NCBI GenBank assembly: GCA_037179385.1
Contig: CM074179.1
Location: 36,295,905 to 36,359,904, forward strand
DNA: 64,000 nt
Source of the DNA: Holothuria scabra
Taxonomy: Eukaryota > Echinodermata > Holothuroidea > Aspidochirotida > Holothuriidae
Direction: 5' to 3'
Under the pieces are notes generated by a model, which was given only the letters and a program-made list of their open reading frames with translations, was not told the DNA's origin and made no database searches. Of the stretch, positions 48,335-60,785 are shown in pieces (the stretch's first letter is position 1; the number at the start of each line of letters is the position of its first letter). The position numbers and the translations under genes were made by a program.

Positions 48335-51300
48335 GGGTTGGGTTCCCCGTCCCAGGTACTTCAAGTCTAAAATTTTAGGAAGACATATTTTGAAGGTTGG
48401 GTGATGAATCTCATGTATCCACCTCATATTTTCATTCCATGCTTTATTCACTTAAATCATTTCACGGGATTTGATACAATCGATTCGACTGCCCAATGAT
48501 TTGTACTGTCCTCTTTGCATCCCAGATTGCATAATTTGTGTCATTTAAACAATAAAATGAATGAAGTTGCAAAATTAAGATGTTTCACAGATACTTCTGT
48601 AATAATTTTTTCCCATTCAAGGTAAAAAGTGATCACATACTCGTTACATTTATAAGGTTTGCTTTTATCAAAATGTAAATCTGTGTGTAATGTTTTATAA
48701 CGTTTGCTAATTCGTTATTGAAAAAAAAAAAAATCTGATCGACAAACTCTTCATTAGGCCAACTTAACACAATTTTAACTGGATGCTATCATAACAGAGA
48801 AGAGAAAACATGGGACTTCTTTCTGCAGTGTTGAACACTTGTGAGGTTTGTTTATCAAGGGTTCACCTCATACTATGCATGTCGATTCAATGTGCCGCCA
48901 TTTCGTGTCATACTTTTGCCACTTTGTGCCCTTAATTTACATAAAAAGCCCTGAAAATTGTAATGATTTATTCTCCTTGCTTACATGATCTTCTGAAGTT
49001 TAGTCATTGGCTTCGTTACATTCCTTCCGTGAGAAGATACCTTGGCCATTTTGCCTAATGTTCGTTTCCGTTACACCACCGGCGAGTTGGTGGGGGTTTG
49101 GGTGCAAGAACAACTTCGTCAAGGTGTTCTTTCGCGTTCGATTCGTATAGGAACACTGTTTTCTGTTCCTGAACAGACTGAGAACAAGGAGTCAAATACA
49201 GCCAAGATTATTGGCATAACTTCAGTTATTACCTTCAATTAAGGTTCAAAGTCAATCTGAGTAAACATTTGAACAGAGCGATAATAACTCGGGCGAAGTA
49301 TTAGTTTCATTTCAGAAACAAAACGGGCGCGAATGTGGTAAATGGCGTAATGTGATTCACAAGAAAAAAACGTGTATAAAAGATTACGTGCTGTACGTGA
49401 TTACAATAAGTATATTCTGCATACAAGACGGTTGGGTATTTTGCTTCAGTAGCAATAATATTATACAAGAAATCAACATTTTTTTTATTACTGTTATCCT
49501 TTACAACTTACGTGGTCGCTTCATTGCAAATTAATAAATACGTTCCCTTTTACAAGTCAATATCGGAGTTAACGTCTCTTTTCTTATAAGGATTTTTCAC
49601 ATTTCACATCTTTCCTCTCATGATTAGGACCGTCCGTTGTTCATTAGGTGTTGAGGGGAGATTACGGATCGTTTTTCATATTGTTCTTTATGCCTAAAGA
49701 ACTTTTAAAGAGCGATAAAACGTGCCATTTTTCTGCCGTATACTTTGTTATCGATATTGAAATTTGCTCTTTTCAAAAATATCAGGTTTGTTATCCAAAA
49801 TAAAGCTAGATGCCAATAGCACTTAAGAACTCTTTATTGTATTAGGTATTGGGTATCATTCACAACAGTTACTGAACATGTATCTCCTAATATAGTTGTT
49901 GGGAGAAAATTCCTAACTACCTTATAAAGAGACAGACTCACAAAAATTTAATGAATAGTTTGGCCAGTTTGTATTACAATTTGTTCATTATAAAACAAGT
50001 TATTTGATTAACAAGAGGAAAGCTTTTACATTGGTTGAGTTGCATGTTTGCTTTTAAGGCACGCAATGATATAAATTAGATCACCATGTTTTTAGCCCCG
50101 TGTTAACGGTAGGATGAAGCATACACGCCCAGACGAATGATCACACCTTAATTTAATACGTCGTTATCTTCGACCTTTACAAAAGTTTATTGCACTTAAT
50201 TAAAAAAAAAACGGAACTTATGAAGGTTTTTGACTGGAGTGCGGCAGGCTTTGTAAAGATGGTGATTAAGACAAACTAAACATTGTAACGGCGGGGAGCC
50301 ACAACTGTCCCCTAAAATTATCGGCTAGCTCACAAAGACGCTTGACTACTTCCGCGGCTAAGGTCCAACGGACATCTTGTCCAACTGCTATCGGTCTGCA
50401 ATGGCGACTTTGGGTGCACACAGCAACCCTCACACAGCCAGAACCGAAATTCAATGTCACACCCTAACTTCTCACCTGGCCTCCTTTAATCCAACCAGAT
50501 TCAACATTTTATGTAAATTAAGTCTGGCCGAATGTTTATATAACGTGAAACCCGGTAATCACTAAACATACACGTAACGAAATTGTTGAAGGGAAGAAAG
50601 AGCATTAAAGTTTTGACCATATCTGAGGCGAACTTTATCCCAACGCTGACAGAAAACATACATATATTCATGAGGTAAATTCATACAGCTGCACGATAAA
50701 CTTGGCGCAAGGGTCATTAGAATTGTACCAAGCATACCCGTGACACCCCTCCATGGAATAATTCTTTTGATGTTCTGTAGGAAAAACAATAATATTACAT
50801 ATTGCCGGTGGCAAACAACTTGCTACATTACCTAATATTACCTTTGCTTAACTTTGAAATGTAAATTAGGAAAGTGTCCAAACAGGATTTTTAAAAATTG
50901 AAGAAACCTTTTAGCTTATTAGTGTTACATTTTTAGGAGTCGCATACATTTTATCGAACTTTTAACTTGTGTCAGGAAATGTTTTAAAAAAGCAAAATAT
51001 GCTACATTTCCTTGTGCTTCCATCGCTGCATGTTTTCACACTCTGGGAATTAGGTTAAAGGCATGTATTACCAATAAACGATCTATGTAGCAGAAAAAGC
51101 GGCTACCATGTGGATTGAAAGTGTTTGGTATCATGGGAGGGGGAGCCCGAGGACATTTGCATCATTCGTTAAAACCCCTCCCGGTGCCCTTCAAACTTTT
51201 GACCCAACTTTCCTCTTTCAATACGTATTTTTCCTCAGAGAAAATCGTCAAACATTTACGCTTCCTGCGGACCTCTGTCCACGGGGTCTTAGGTCGTGTA

Positions 51301-52323
51301 ACCGACCAAGTTCTTTAAGGTGACCTGTGATGGTGACCAAAGCAATTCGGGTTTCTCTTTTGGTTTTCCACTACGCGTGGGAATCCCCCTTGCTCCATTA
51401 CTCGCAGTAAAGCAGAAAAAAGGGGGAAAGAAAGAAAACTGCCCTGTAAAATATCACTACGCACATCATGCAACAGCGATCGAAAGTGTTTTTGTTTAAT
51501 GTTACTGAAGTCCAACATCAAACCAGTAAATAATCCAAAATCCAGCACCCATAAACCATTCTTAAACAACGTTCCACCCATTACCCAACCAGTCTGACGA
51601 AGTGTGCTCTTGGTGCTTACCATATAAGCAATGGAGAAAAGAAAGTGAGTCGAAACTGAAAAAAAAAAAAAAAAGACAAAAAAATCCGTGGTCAGTCCGA
51701 CTGAATCAGTCGGTTAGAGACTTAACTGTAAATGTCCGTTGAGCTGGTTAACTAACCAAGCAGTCTGACAAAGCCAACGAATCTTGAAGGCGTCACTGAT
51801 TGCCCAAGGCAACATGATCACTCTTGTAACACCAAGGTTGAACTTCATCATGATCGGTATTTATATTTAATCAAACGCAATCCTGGTTAAGTTCGTAATT
51901 TAACCAGACCTTTTTTTGGCCAGGATGTCATGGAAACTTTAACCAGGATTATATTGGAGTGAATAGAATACCGATTCTGGTGTTTTAAGAGTGCACTCTT
52001 TTTCTGAAGTCCTTCCGTCCCTCTGTCAAACGGCCTTTCGGCGAAACTAAACTATAAAGTGCTTCCTACAGAAGTTAGTTAGTTACGTCCACTGAAGGAT
52101 AACCCTTGAACAAAAGGCCTCTGGCCATAGAGGAATACTTTTCCCAAGGATTCCTCGCAGGCAGCTGTACTCTCATATTATTCACATGTTAAAACAAATT
52201 CCACAATCGGATCAAGGTCTCTCCGAATCCCTGTGACTTTTTTCTTGGCGATCCATTTGCCCAATTTCACTTTTAAAATTGTGGTACCGTTATAATCCCA
52301 GTGAATTTAATTTGCAAACGATA
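47035..52323. other. Long gene-free stretch
   Basis: No supported gene. A-runs and T-runs occur at 47732-47754, 48302-48331, 48721-48733 and 51659-51674. Open frames at 47233-47576 on both strands mirror each other and lack domains. Those at 49042, 50377, 51108 and 51315 have no recognisable motif. Confidence 0.4.
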
Positions 52324-52331
52324 CTTCTAAA

Positions 52332-52651
52332 AAGGGGCGCGAATGGGGGGGGGGGGGGAAGGAGGGCCTTTGCCCCCTCAAGTGGAAAAGTGAGGGCCAA
52401 ATCATAATTTGCCCCCCCCCCCAAAAAAAAAGAAAAAAATGAGTAGACCTAAAAATAGGGTCACCTTTTTTCGTTTTTTTTTTTTTCGTTCGAAACAGTT
52501 TTTCTGAAGCTTCGGAAATGCTACGACACAAGAGCTTCCGGGGGCTTCGCCCCCTGTCCCCCCCCCTTTGCCCTTGGATCCCACCAGGGGGCTTCGCGTT
52601 TCATAAGCATTTTCGCCCACCCCCACTCTCAAACAGAGATTTGCGCCCCTG
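52332..52651. mobile_element. hAT-type MITE with 8 bp duplication
   Basis: A 320 bp GC-rich element flanked by perfect 8 bp direct repeats CTTCTAAA (52324-52331 and 52652-52659). The right terminus, inverted, is CAGGGGCGCAAATC; the left has AAGGGGCGCGAAT, so the terminal C has mutated. The interior has a G-run, a C-run and the GGGGGCTTCGCCCCC-type hairpin. A diverged relative lies at about 63730-63915. Confidence 0.82.
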
Positions 52652-52659
52652 CTTCTAAA

Positions 52660-53362
52660 TGAAGTAAAAGTCACTCATGTAGAACTGAAAATAAAATCGG
52701 ATCCAAATCGCACATTTGGTGAGACATTTCCGGTATGGGGTATAGAGAGGGATGCAAAGATCTTCGTTCAATAGATTCATCTTTGAAGCAGCCGGGCGCT
52801 TATATTAAATGTCTTAAGTCTGTGTTTACTCATACCTTCGTCTTTAGCGCTGCAGATGGGCCCATCTGGCTGACTTGAGGCAAAAATTGGGTTTTCAATG
52901 TAAGTAAATTAAATCAGGTCCAAACGTATGCAAGACTGTCTTACGATGCTTTAACGTAACACGGATCAATCCAACCGCCTGGAGTATTCAGTAACATATG
53001 ACGGTGGTAAGGCCTATATTAACTTCAAAATAATTTCGTGGACCGCTAAATTATTTTTCAGTTTACCACTTCTAGTATTCGTAAAACTAGCCGCAGTACC
53101 TCAAGTCACCGCAAGTCGGGAAGAGGCATAACAACCGCCGAAATACATATTTCCAGACCCCTCAGATTACCTGTGGTAATTTTCCGATCACTTAGCATGT
53201 TCCTGATTTTATTTTTATTGCAAACAAAAGCTGAACAAAAACACTGCATGTTTAGGTTCTTTTTACAATCATGAAAACGCAATGTTCGGCCATCTTTACT
53301 GGTTGAGATCATTTTCAAAATGTCCTCTACGCATCAACCAATGAATCTCAAACTTTTTTGAA
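52660..53362. other. Gene-free stretch before LINE
   Basis: No supported gene. A possible small minus-strand exon with donor AAG|GTATGA lies near 52835, but its acceptor is weak and it is not called. Confidence 0.35.
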
Positions 53363-54053
53363 AAAGTAATGTACAGAAGACTCATCGACTTCTTAAACAA
53401 GAATGATATTCTCTCACCGTTTTAGTTTGGTTTTCGGGAAAATTCATCTACCGTCAGCCGAAATCGTGAATTACATTGCTAAGGGGTTCGGCAATAATGA
53501 AATAACCATTGGTGGTTTTTAGATCTCTCCAAAGCTTTTGACACTGTTACCCATGATATTTTGCTTAAGAAACTTACTCATTTTGGAATCCTGGGAATTG
53601 TTACCAATTGGTTTAGAAGCTATTTATCCGATAGAACTCAAGTTGTATGCGTAAATAAGACATTTTCAAAGTACAATTCTGTAACTTGAGGTGTCCCACA
53701 AGGTTCTCTACCTGGACCATTTCTCTTTGATTCTCATTTACATCAATGACCTAGGTAAATGTTCTACCTTGATTAATTTTACCCTGTTTGCTGATGATAC
53801 CAGCATTATGTTCAAGCACAGTGACATTCATCATGTTTCCCGTATTATTAATGCTGAGTTAAGTTGCGTTTCTACATGATTTAGAGCAAACAAGCTACCA
53901 TTAAATACCAGTAAAACAAATTTCATATTTCGTCTCATCCAACGGAAAGTTGATACGATTCACATCTATATCGATAACAATGAAATTAATTTAGTTGACA
54001 AAACTAAAATTCTCGGTATTTACTAAGATTCCCAACTATCTTGGAAAAATCAC
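53363..54053 (+). pseudogene. L2-type LINE reverse transcriptase, left part
   Basis: A degenerate reverse transcriptase: FGFRENSSTV, then DLSKAFDTVTHDILLKKLTH, FGILGIVTNWFRSYLSDRTQ, GVPQGSLPGPF, the catalytic FADDTSIMF and the palm/thumb region NKLPLNTSKTNFI, ending at ILGIY and SWKNH. Several stops and frameshifts are present. The protein breaks off exactly where the inverted-repeat element begins at 54054 and resumes at 62782. Confidence 0.85.
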
Positions 54054-54061
54054 CACTGTAA

Positions 54062-54390
54062 AAAATTTCTCTGTTGGAAAACAGAAAATCTACTGTCAAT
54101 CGGTTACTAGCACAAAATCTGTTGGTGAAGAGAAAATCTCTGTTACTTTTAACAGAACTTTTCTGTAACATAACGTGTTCTGTCCATCACTTGCTAGCAC
54201 AAAGTACTGTCGGCAGACAGAAATTGTGTGTAACCAAACAGAGCTACTCTGTACTGCTTACACCACAATATCTGTTGGGACACAGCAAATGGGCTGTCAA
54301 TTTGTTACTAGAACAAAGTCTGTTGGTGAACAGAAAATTTCTGTTACTTTTAACAGATGTTTTCTGTAACATAACAATTCTATCCATATC
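54062..54390 (+). repeat. Subterminal direct repeats of the 8.7 kb element
   Basis: Two copies of about 80-90 bp, spaced about 220 bp apart, share TTACTAG(C/A)ACAAA, TCTGTTGGTGAA and CTGTTACTTTTAACAGA. Subterminal repeats like these serve as transposase binding sites in several DNA transposon families. Confidence 0.6.
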
Positions 54391-56514
54391 ATTTGCTCTT
54401 TTTAGCGTCAAACCACTGCAACTTCTTGCCATCTGCTGTGAAAAACTCATCGAAGCCTTTTCTTAATCTGCCTTTTCTGCGCAACTACAACAACTACTGC
54501 GTTTCACTGCAGTTGTACTACAGAACCGACTATGTTATGAAGCTAAAACATTCCTCCGAATATATTAATTACTGTCCTATGAATCTTTTCGGGCTGGTGA
54601 TATGGATAAGAGAGGCTATTTGCACATGTTGCTGTAGTGTTTTTGCATCTTATAAAAGGCATATTGCAACAAACCGAGATAATTCTGCTCATGAGTCAAG
54701 TTAATATACGAGTAGCTGTAGGAAAGTTACATATAATGAATAAAATTCCATTAAACGAAAACAAAACACACAAAAGTCTTTTATTTGGAATCCTTACAAC
54801 AACACGATTTATTACTGGAAAATTTTTGAAGCAAATAATTGACATTACATTTCCTTTATGATTCCTGCAAATGAAATGAAAATTTTCGAAAGTGCATAGT
54901 AGATGATTTGACACCATGCATAACTTTCAAAATCACAACAATCATGTGGACAAAACTAAGGACTGTAGGAGAGACAACTAAGGTTCTAATTTCTAGTGAA
55001 CTTACTAAAGAAAGAAATGCTAATTAGTAAACAATTCACAAACGACTACAGGTTAGCATATTAAAATGAAATTTGACTTAATTTTCAAAACAAAATGTTA
55101 TTCGCACAGATCAATGTTTTGTAGCAATTCATTATAATAACGTTAGTAGCTTACCCGCTTCACCTGATGTAATATTTGCCGTTATTACTTCTTAACTGTG
55201 ACATTATTGGAAAATAACATTACATGACCTCAGAGATACTGAAAATCATTCTGAAGTCCAGTTTATCCTTTGCTAACATGTTGCTTGAAGTTAATGGGCA
55301 CAATTTAGCCAAAGTTCCTGGCCAGCCATTTTCACAGAGCTTGCTCGGTTACTGAGTTTGGAACGACATAATAGACAAGTTTGCTAAAATCACACTTCTT
55401 GTGTGTGCCTAGGGTAACTTCTCATGGAACAGGCCTAATGAGGTTTTGGGTCAACACATCGATCCAGCTCACTAAAAGTTTGTTATTATTCAAAACATGA
55501 TAAGATGTAAACCTTCAGGGCCTTTTCATAACCTATAATCAAATAAAATACTAATAAAATATCATACTTAACATTTGGCTACTGTTATCTGTCATTGTTA
55601 TAAGATCATTATAAAGACTGAAAAGTAAAGCAGCAATACAGTGTATTTCCAAAATCACAGACTTAAAGATGATTTGAAAATAGATCAAAAACACGTAATG
55701 GAATTATCAGTCCAATCATCACCGTGGATAAAGGAGAATGTACAATTTCCAGACCATCAGATACAATACCTTGACATGGTAAATTTAAACGTAATAAAAC
55801 AGAATCACTTGAAAAGAATTTTCACAGAAATACCCTTTGGCTACTGGTAAAATGTAAAGCTTTGAGATTCCAAATATCACAGTTCAAAGACCCCATTCAA
55901 TGTCCTTGATCTTTACCACCAGTTTTTCGATTCACTGTCTTTCACTGTTTGTGTCCCTTTATTGTTAGCAAATAACCTGTTGAAAACAAAACAAAAGAAA
56001 AAGTGTAATTCTGTATATGTGATCCTACGTAACAAGAAGGAGACTGCCAAAATTCTGGAAACAAGACAATTGTAACTTCTTCACGTTCTGTAATGATATG
56101 AGTTGCATCTAACAAGTTTGAAATTAAACAGATCATTGCATGCCTCAACAAATGTACACCTTCACATGAAAACTACTTAATGTTTTGATGTGATTAATCC
56201 CCACAAACTTTCAAGAGATTAAAAAGAGTTGCCAAAACCTACAGGGAGGTACCACAACAGTCATGATGCAGGGATAAAATTATGACATGGTGAATGCAGG
56301 TAAAAAGCCATGTGGAATATGATCAGAAAATAGCCGTCTTTTACACGAGTGGTTTATAAAACATTTTGTGTGGAGGAGGGGCAGCTATACCACTCCCTCC
56401 CCATAGCCACAGTGATAATGACACACTTCTCAAACATGTTAAAAACGTTATACATAACTGTATAAGTTTTTTTCTCCCACTATGGATTGAGACTCTCCAC
56501 ACTAAAAGTAAGTA
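54391..56514. other. Interior of the 8.7 kb element, left side
   Basis: No gene is supported. Open frames at 54393-54861 and 55641-55850 lack recognisable domains. Sequence is ordinary AT-rich non-coding DNA. Confidence 0.35.
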
Positions 56515-57859
56515 CACTGTTAAAAATTTCTGTAAATTTACAGACTTTTTTAAAGTTAAACTTTTTGTATTTTACTTTTAATAGAGATTTTCTGTATCTT
56601 TACAGACACTTTGTATTGCTACAATAAAAAGAGGTTGTTTAACATGTATTTTCTGTTTATTTGAAAAACCATTTCTGACTGCTTTTTTAACCAAATTTTA
56701 CTGCTTTGTAAAACTTTTTCTGTAAATTTACAGAAATTTTAACAGTATTTTGTATTTTTCTGATTTCACATAAAAATACTGTCATTTAACAAACATTCAT
56801 TTTGTTTTTAAGCTGAAAAAGAAACAAAAATAAGCCAAAACAAACAAATAAGAAACAGCCAGAAAATTTTCAATATATAACATGCATCGTTCTGCGAAGT
56901 TTCAGTTTAAAAAAAAAAAATTGGGAAAATTTATGGCCCTATTTGAAAATTAACTTACATTTATTATAAAAGCATACCTAGTTATTACGTTCTTAGTTAT
57001 AAATATCATACAACTGGTGTTTTGTCACACATTTTTAAGTAAAAAGAAATTGTAAGGCCCTAATTTCAGAGCATTGACAATTGGTATACTGATGTCAACT
57101 CATCGCCACAGGCGCTCATGCACTTGATCGGACCAAATTAAAAACGTTTCACAAATTTACCTGAAAGAGTCTGTAATGTACCACTTTATAACGTTAATCT
57201 CATTTTGCATAAATGGGTGGAGCTTATTTTGTAGGCATTTTCCTAACAAAAGGATTGCTGTTGCTTTGAATAATATCTTCTTTGGCGTTTTTTAATCAGG
57301 AAGTGATAAACTTATTGTTTACCTTGTCTGGAAATGTTTGCAATCAATGTATTTGCATTCTTTGTCATATTTACTTTAAAAACAATTATTATATTGTACA
57401 AAAAATGTGACTTTCCAATTACAAAGTTCCTAGAGATAGCAGTCTACTTGACAACAATATGACAACAAAGCATCCTGAATGTGTTTTGACTGAAAACAAC
57501 TTCGTAACGACACATTACGTTGATAAGCAAATATCTGATCTACGTAATGATGACGTGTATGTTACGTAATAACATATGAAAGGTAAAAAAGCGATATTAT
57601 AATAAATATTTAAACGTCGGGAATGAAAACAGTAGGCTGTAAATTCACATAAAATTAAGGTAAACAAAACAGAACAATTCTGTAATTCGATTTTACATTA
57701 GACTTTTGTAAACTAATTTACATGCAAAAACTGTAAAGAAAAAACAAACCCTTAATGTTTTTTCATGATTACAGTCTGGCTGTAAAAAAAACATTATTTG
57801 GTTGGAAAAAAATTTGCCAACAAAATTATGTTAATTTACAGAGAAATTTTTTAACAGTG
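56515..57859. mobile_element. Nested 1.3 kb element of the same family
   Basis: Inverted ends begin CACTGTTAAAAATTTCTGT on the left and mirror it on the right (56515 and 57859). The subterminal regions are packed with TCTGTAAATTTACAGA-type palindromes and related words (56535-56770 and 57640-57840). The termini are close relatives of those of the 8.7 kb element that contains it. The bases TA flank both sides, which could be a 2 bp duplication or chance. No coding capacity. Confidence 0.65.
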
Positions 57860-59509
57860 TAGACTCAAACTTAAATGTCTCAATCTATGTCTGATCATGG
57901 AGCTATTATATAATATCTCCATGGTATAAGAAAGTTCTGATGAATAGTGCTATAAGTAGACAAAAATGTTTTAGCATGTAATTCTTTTGAACAAGGTAAA
58001 GCATAATTAAGTTTCAGTCTAGCCTCTAAACTAAAAGGAAAGAAGACTGCCATGAATATTTCACATGTATAACTTATCATAAGCTATATAACACTTTTAG
58101 AACACTGGGGATAAACTTAATCATGAATTACTCAACATAATCATGGTTAAACTTACACAAATTATGGTTTAAGTTACTGCGATTTGAGTTTGTTTAACTA
58201 AGAAATTAAACCCCGATTGTGTTGGAGTAAATAAAGCACTGCTCCTGGTTAAATTTATCCCAAGTGTTTTAAGGGTGTTTAGCTTGCAGTGTTCATGGGT
58301 GAGTGTTAAGTCAATGACAATAAATACAATGTATCATTCATTTTTTCACAAATGATAAAAGTATCTTTTACCGTAGTAACTAAGGCACAAGTATTCCACA
58401 TTCTTCAAAAACAGCTTGTTTAACTCGCATGCCTTGTGGAAAAGAATTACACACAAATTCATTAATGCATGTTAAAAGAAAAAATTTGTATTAATTCATA
58501 ATATAATACTAAATGAGTTTCAAAGTAGTGAACTGCTGTTTAAACTCCTAGAAGCTTCACAAATGGCTATGATAACGACCAGTGTTTACCTCGTTTGCAT
58601 CTTCTCTTTGAAAATTCATGCCATCTAGCAATGCCGTTGTTTTGCTGCTGATTTAGATTTTACTACTCATAACACTGTTGACACATAGTATCCCATAGCA
58701 TACATTAAGGATTGAGCTACTTCATTATTGATGAAATTCCAGTTAGATTCAAAGGGGTTTTTGTTCTAAAGGACTAAATGTACAATCCCTTTCGGATGGG
58801 ATGCTGTCTATGGTTTGAATGTTTTGTCACTCTACATGTGTGAAAAAAAAAAAAAAAAAAAAACTTCTCATAGTTTCAACGTCTCATTCTGATAACTCGA
58901 AATAAAGCATATACAGGAGGAAGCAGCTCTTCCTGTCCTGTATGAACACCAACAAATGCAGTATGAGATTCAAGTGTTCCTAGCAAAAACTAGCAAAAAC
59001 AGTTTAACCTGTATCGTTACCTTAGACCTCAACTTAGTTCAAAGGGAGATCATTTATAAATCTACTTCGCAATTTTTCGAAAAGTATAACTTCCTAATGG
59101 GATATATCCTCTGTCTGCTTCCATTAAATTTGATCAATTTCATCATTTATACAACCCTGTTATTTGCCTTGCTTGAAATTTGTGTGTGACGTACACAGTC
59201 ACGACATCACTTTACTTGGCTCTGCAGAAAATTTTCTTTTGTTCAAGATTTCAGAAAAAATAGCAATCCGCATGAGTATTATCTTTTCCCCAATCACAAA
59301 AATGCACCTTATTGCAGATGATCCAAACCTCCATCTGAAACCTGTAACAAAGAATATCACTTCAAAAGATGTACAAATACCAGAATGACGAAGGGTTGAA
59401 TGGAAAGTATGAAACAAAACATCCTGTTGTAAGGATTTTTCATGTTTTCAATTGCATTAACCTAACCTTGTTCTTGGCATTAGTGTCTTGAAACTTTCCA
59501 TTATCATCA

Positions 59510-59587
59510 GGGTACTACTGCAATATATTCAGGTTTCCAAAAGATGAGAAATTCCTCTGACACAGTGCCATCTTCCAAATGTAATGA
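59510..59587 (-). CDS. Putative terminal exon inside the 8.7 kb element
   Basis: After an acceptor-like TGTATAGAG the frame reads GSLHLEDGTVSEEFLIFWKP and EYIAVVP, then TGA. Entered in phase 0 it would join the exon at 60699-60785. A second reading frame over the same bases is also open, so this is tentative. I do not recognise the protein. Confidence 0.25.
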
Positions 59588-60698
59588 CCCCTCTATACAG
59601 GCCAAGTGTTCTGCTGACTTAAAAAAGAAAGAAAAAGGAGCACTAAAATAAGTATTTGGTGAATAACTCTTAAAATGAAAGTATGAACTGGATCACAGAT
59701 AAGGTATTCCATATTGCCCTATGAATTGGTTGGATATCATTAAAAACATAAAACATTTAAAAAGACCATCACACTCCATGCAAGGTGTGTAACTTAGTGT
59801 TTACGCCAGAGAGGGGAAAGGGGTTTGTTCTTGCCCTCCCCCTCCCAGAAGGTGGGTAACCCCTTTTTGTTTCCATATAAATAAAAAAAAATTGTCAATA
59901 TCTTGGTTTCTAATTAAAGAAGGATACTTTTGCAGCAATGCTTGAAGTTGCACATATAAATTGCCTTATAAACCCTTCAAATTACACCTAACAGGGGCCT
60001 GGAACCAAGTTTTCTTCCCCCTGAACTCACTGGTAAATTAAGCCTATGACATCAACAATTTGAGACTGGGATTTCGCAAAAATAATCCCACCCCCTCTCT
60101 TTTGCTTTGTGTAGAATCCCTGCTTCTGTAATTCTGTTAAACTTGCAGTCTTGAATAATTTTCCTCAAGGTGAAAAAAAAAACCTGTCCATATTTTTTTC
60201 TATTGCTTAAATTTCAAATTTTGAGTGAATTGATTAAACTATGTTGAATTAATATATCAGAAAACATTTTCCCAAATCCAATTTGTTTTTCATCTTCACA
60301 CATTATTTTCAAAGCTTACATCAATAAATTTAAATCCCAAGCTTTCAAAGAAATTATTTCGTACCCCTCTTAATTACTAGTCCTTGCATGTGTCTGAGCC
60401 AGACTACATTTATTCTGGTAGTATGGTTTTGTGGTGACTGAAAGTTTGAACAAGCCCTAATTAAGTGTATGAATTAGTAATCAAATTTTGCACAACCACG
60501 TTTTGCTGAAAAGAATCAGTCAGGATTAGGTTAAGAATATCTATAGGTCTCAGTTAAGTCTTTTCCTCCATTTTCATTTATTTCCATCAAGCAACCTTTC
60601 TGTTGTTGCAAAACTGCAACTGACCAATAAAAACACTAAAAACTAAAAACAATACATAAATTCGAGAGGGTATTAATAAACTTAGAAACATACCATAC
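59588..60698. other. Possible intron
   Basis: No exon or element is recognised between the two candidate exons. The sequence is AT-rich. Confidence 0.3.
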
Positions 60699-60785
60699 CT
60701 TTGTTTCTGATGCAGACACAACTTTCCTTAGTTTTCCGTCCCAATTCCAATTTTTGTTTTGTTCTTTTGTAACTTCCATGACAGA
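60699..60785 (-). CDS. Putative first coding exon inside the 8.7 kb element
   Basis: An acceptor TTGACCACAG precedes an ATG in a good start context (GTCATGG), with 27 codons: MEVTKEQNKNWNWDGKLRKV then VSASETK, ending at donor AAAG|GTATGG in phase 0. Two upstream segments with strong donors (ending at 61556 and 62373) could be untranslated leader exons. The peptide is hydrophilic and not recognised. It may belong to a transposase or to host sequence carried by the element. Confidence 0.35.

Noticed and set aside
58556..58660. Minus-strand segment QQNNGIARWHEFSKRR with a GTAAAC donor
   Set aside because: Weak acceptor and no phase-compatible neighbour, so not listed as a feature, though it could belong to the gene inside the 8.7 kb element.
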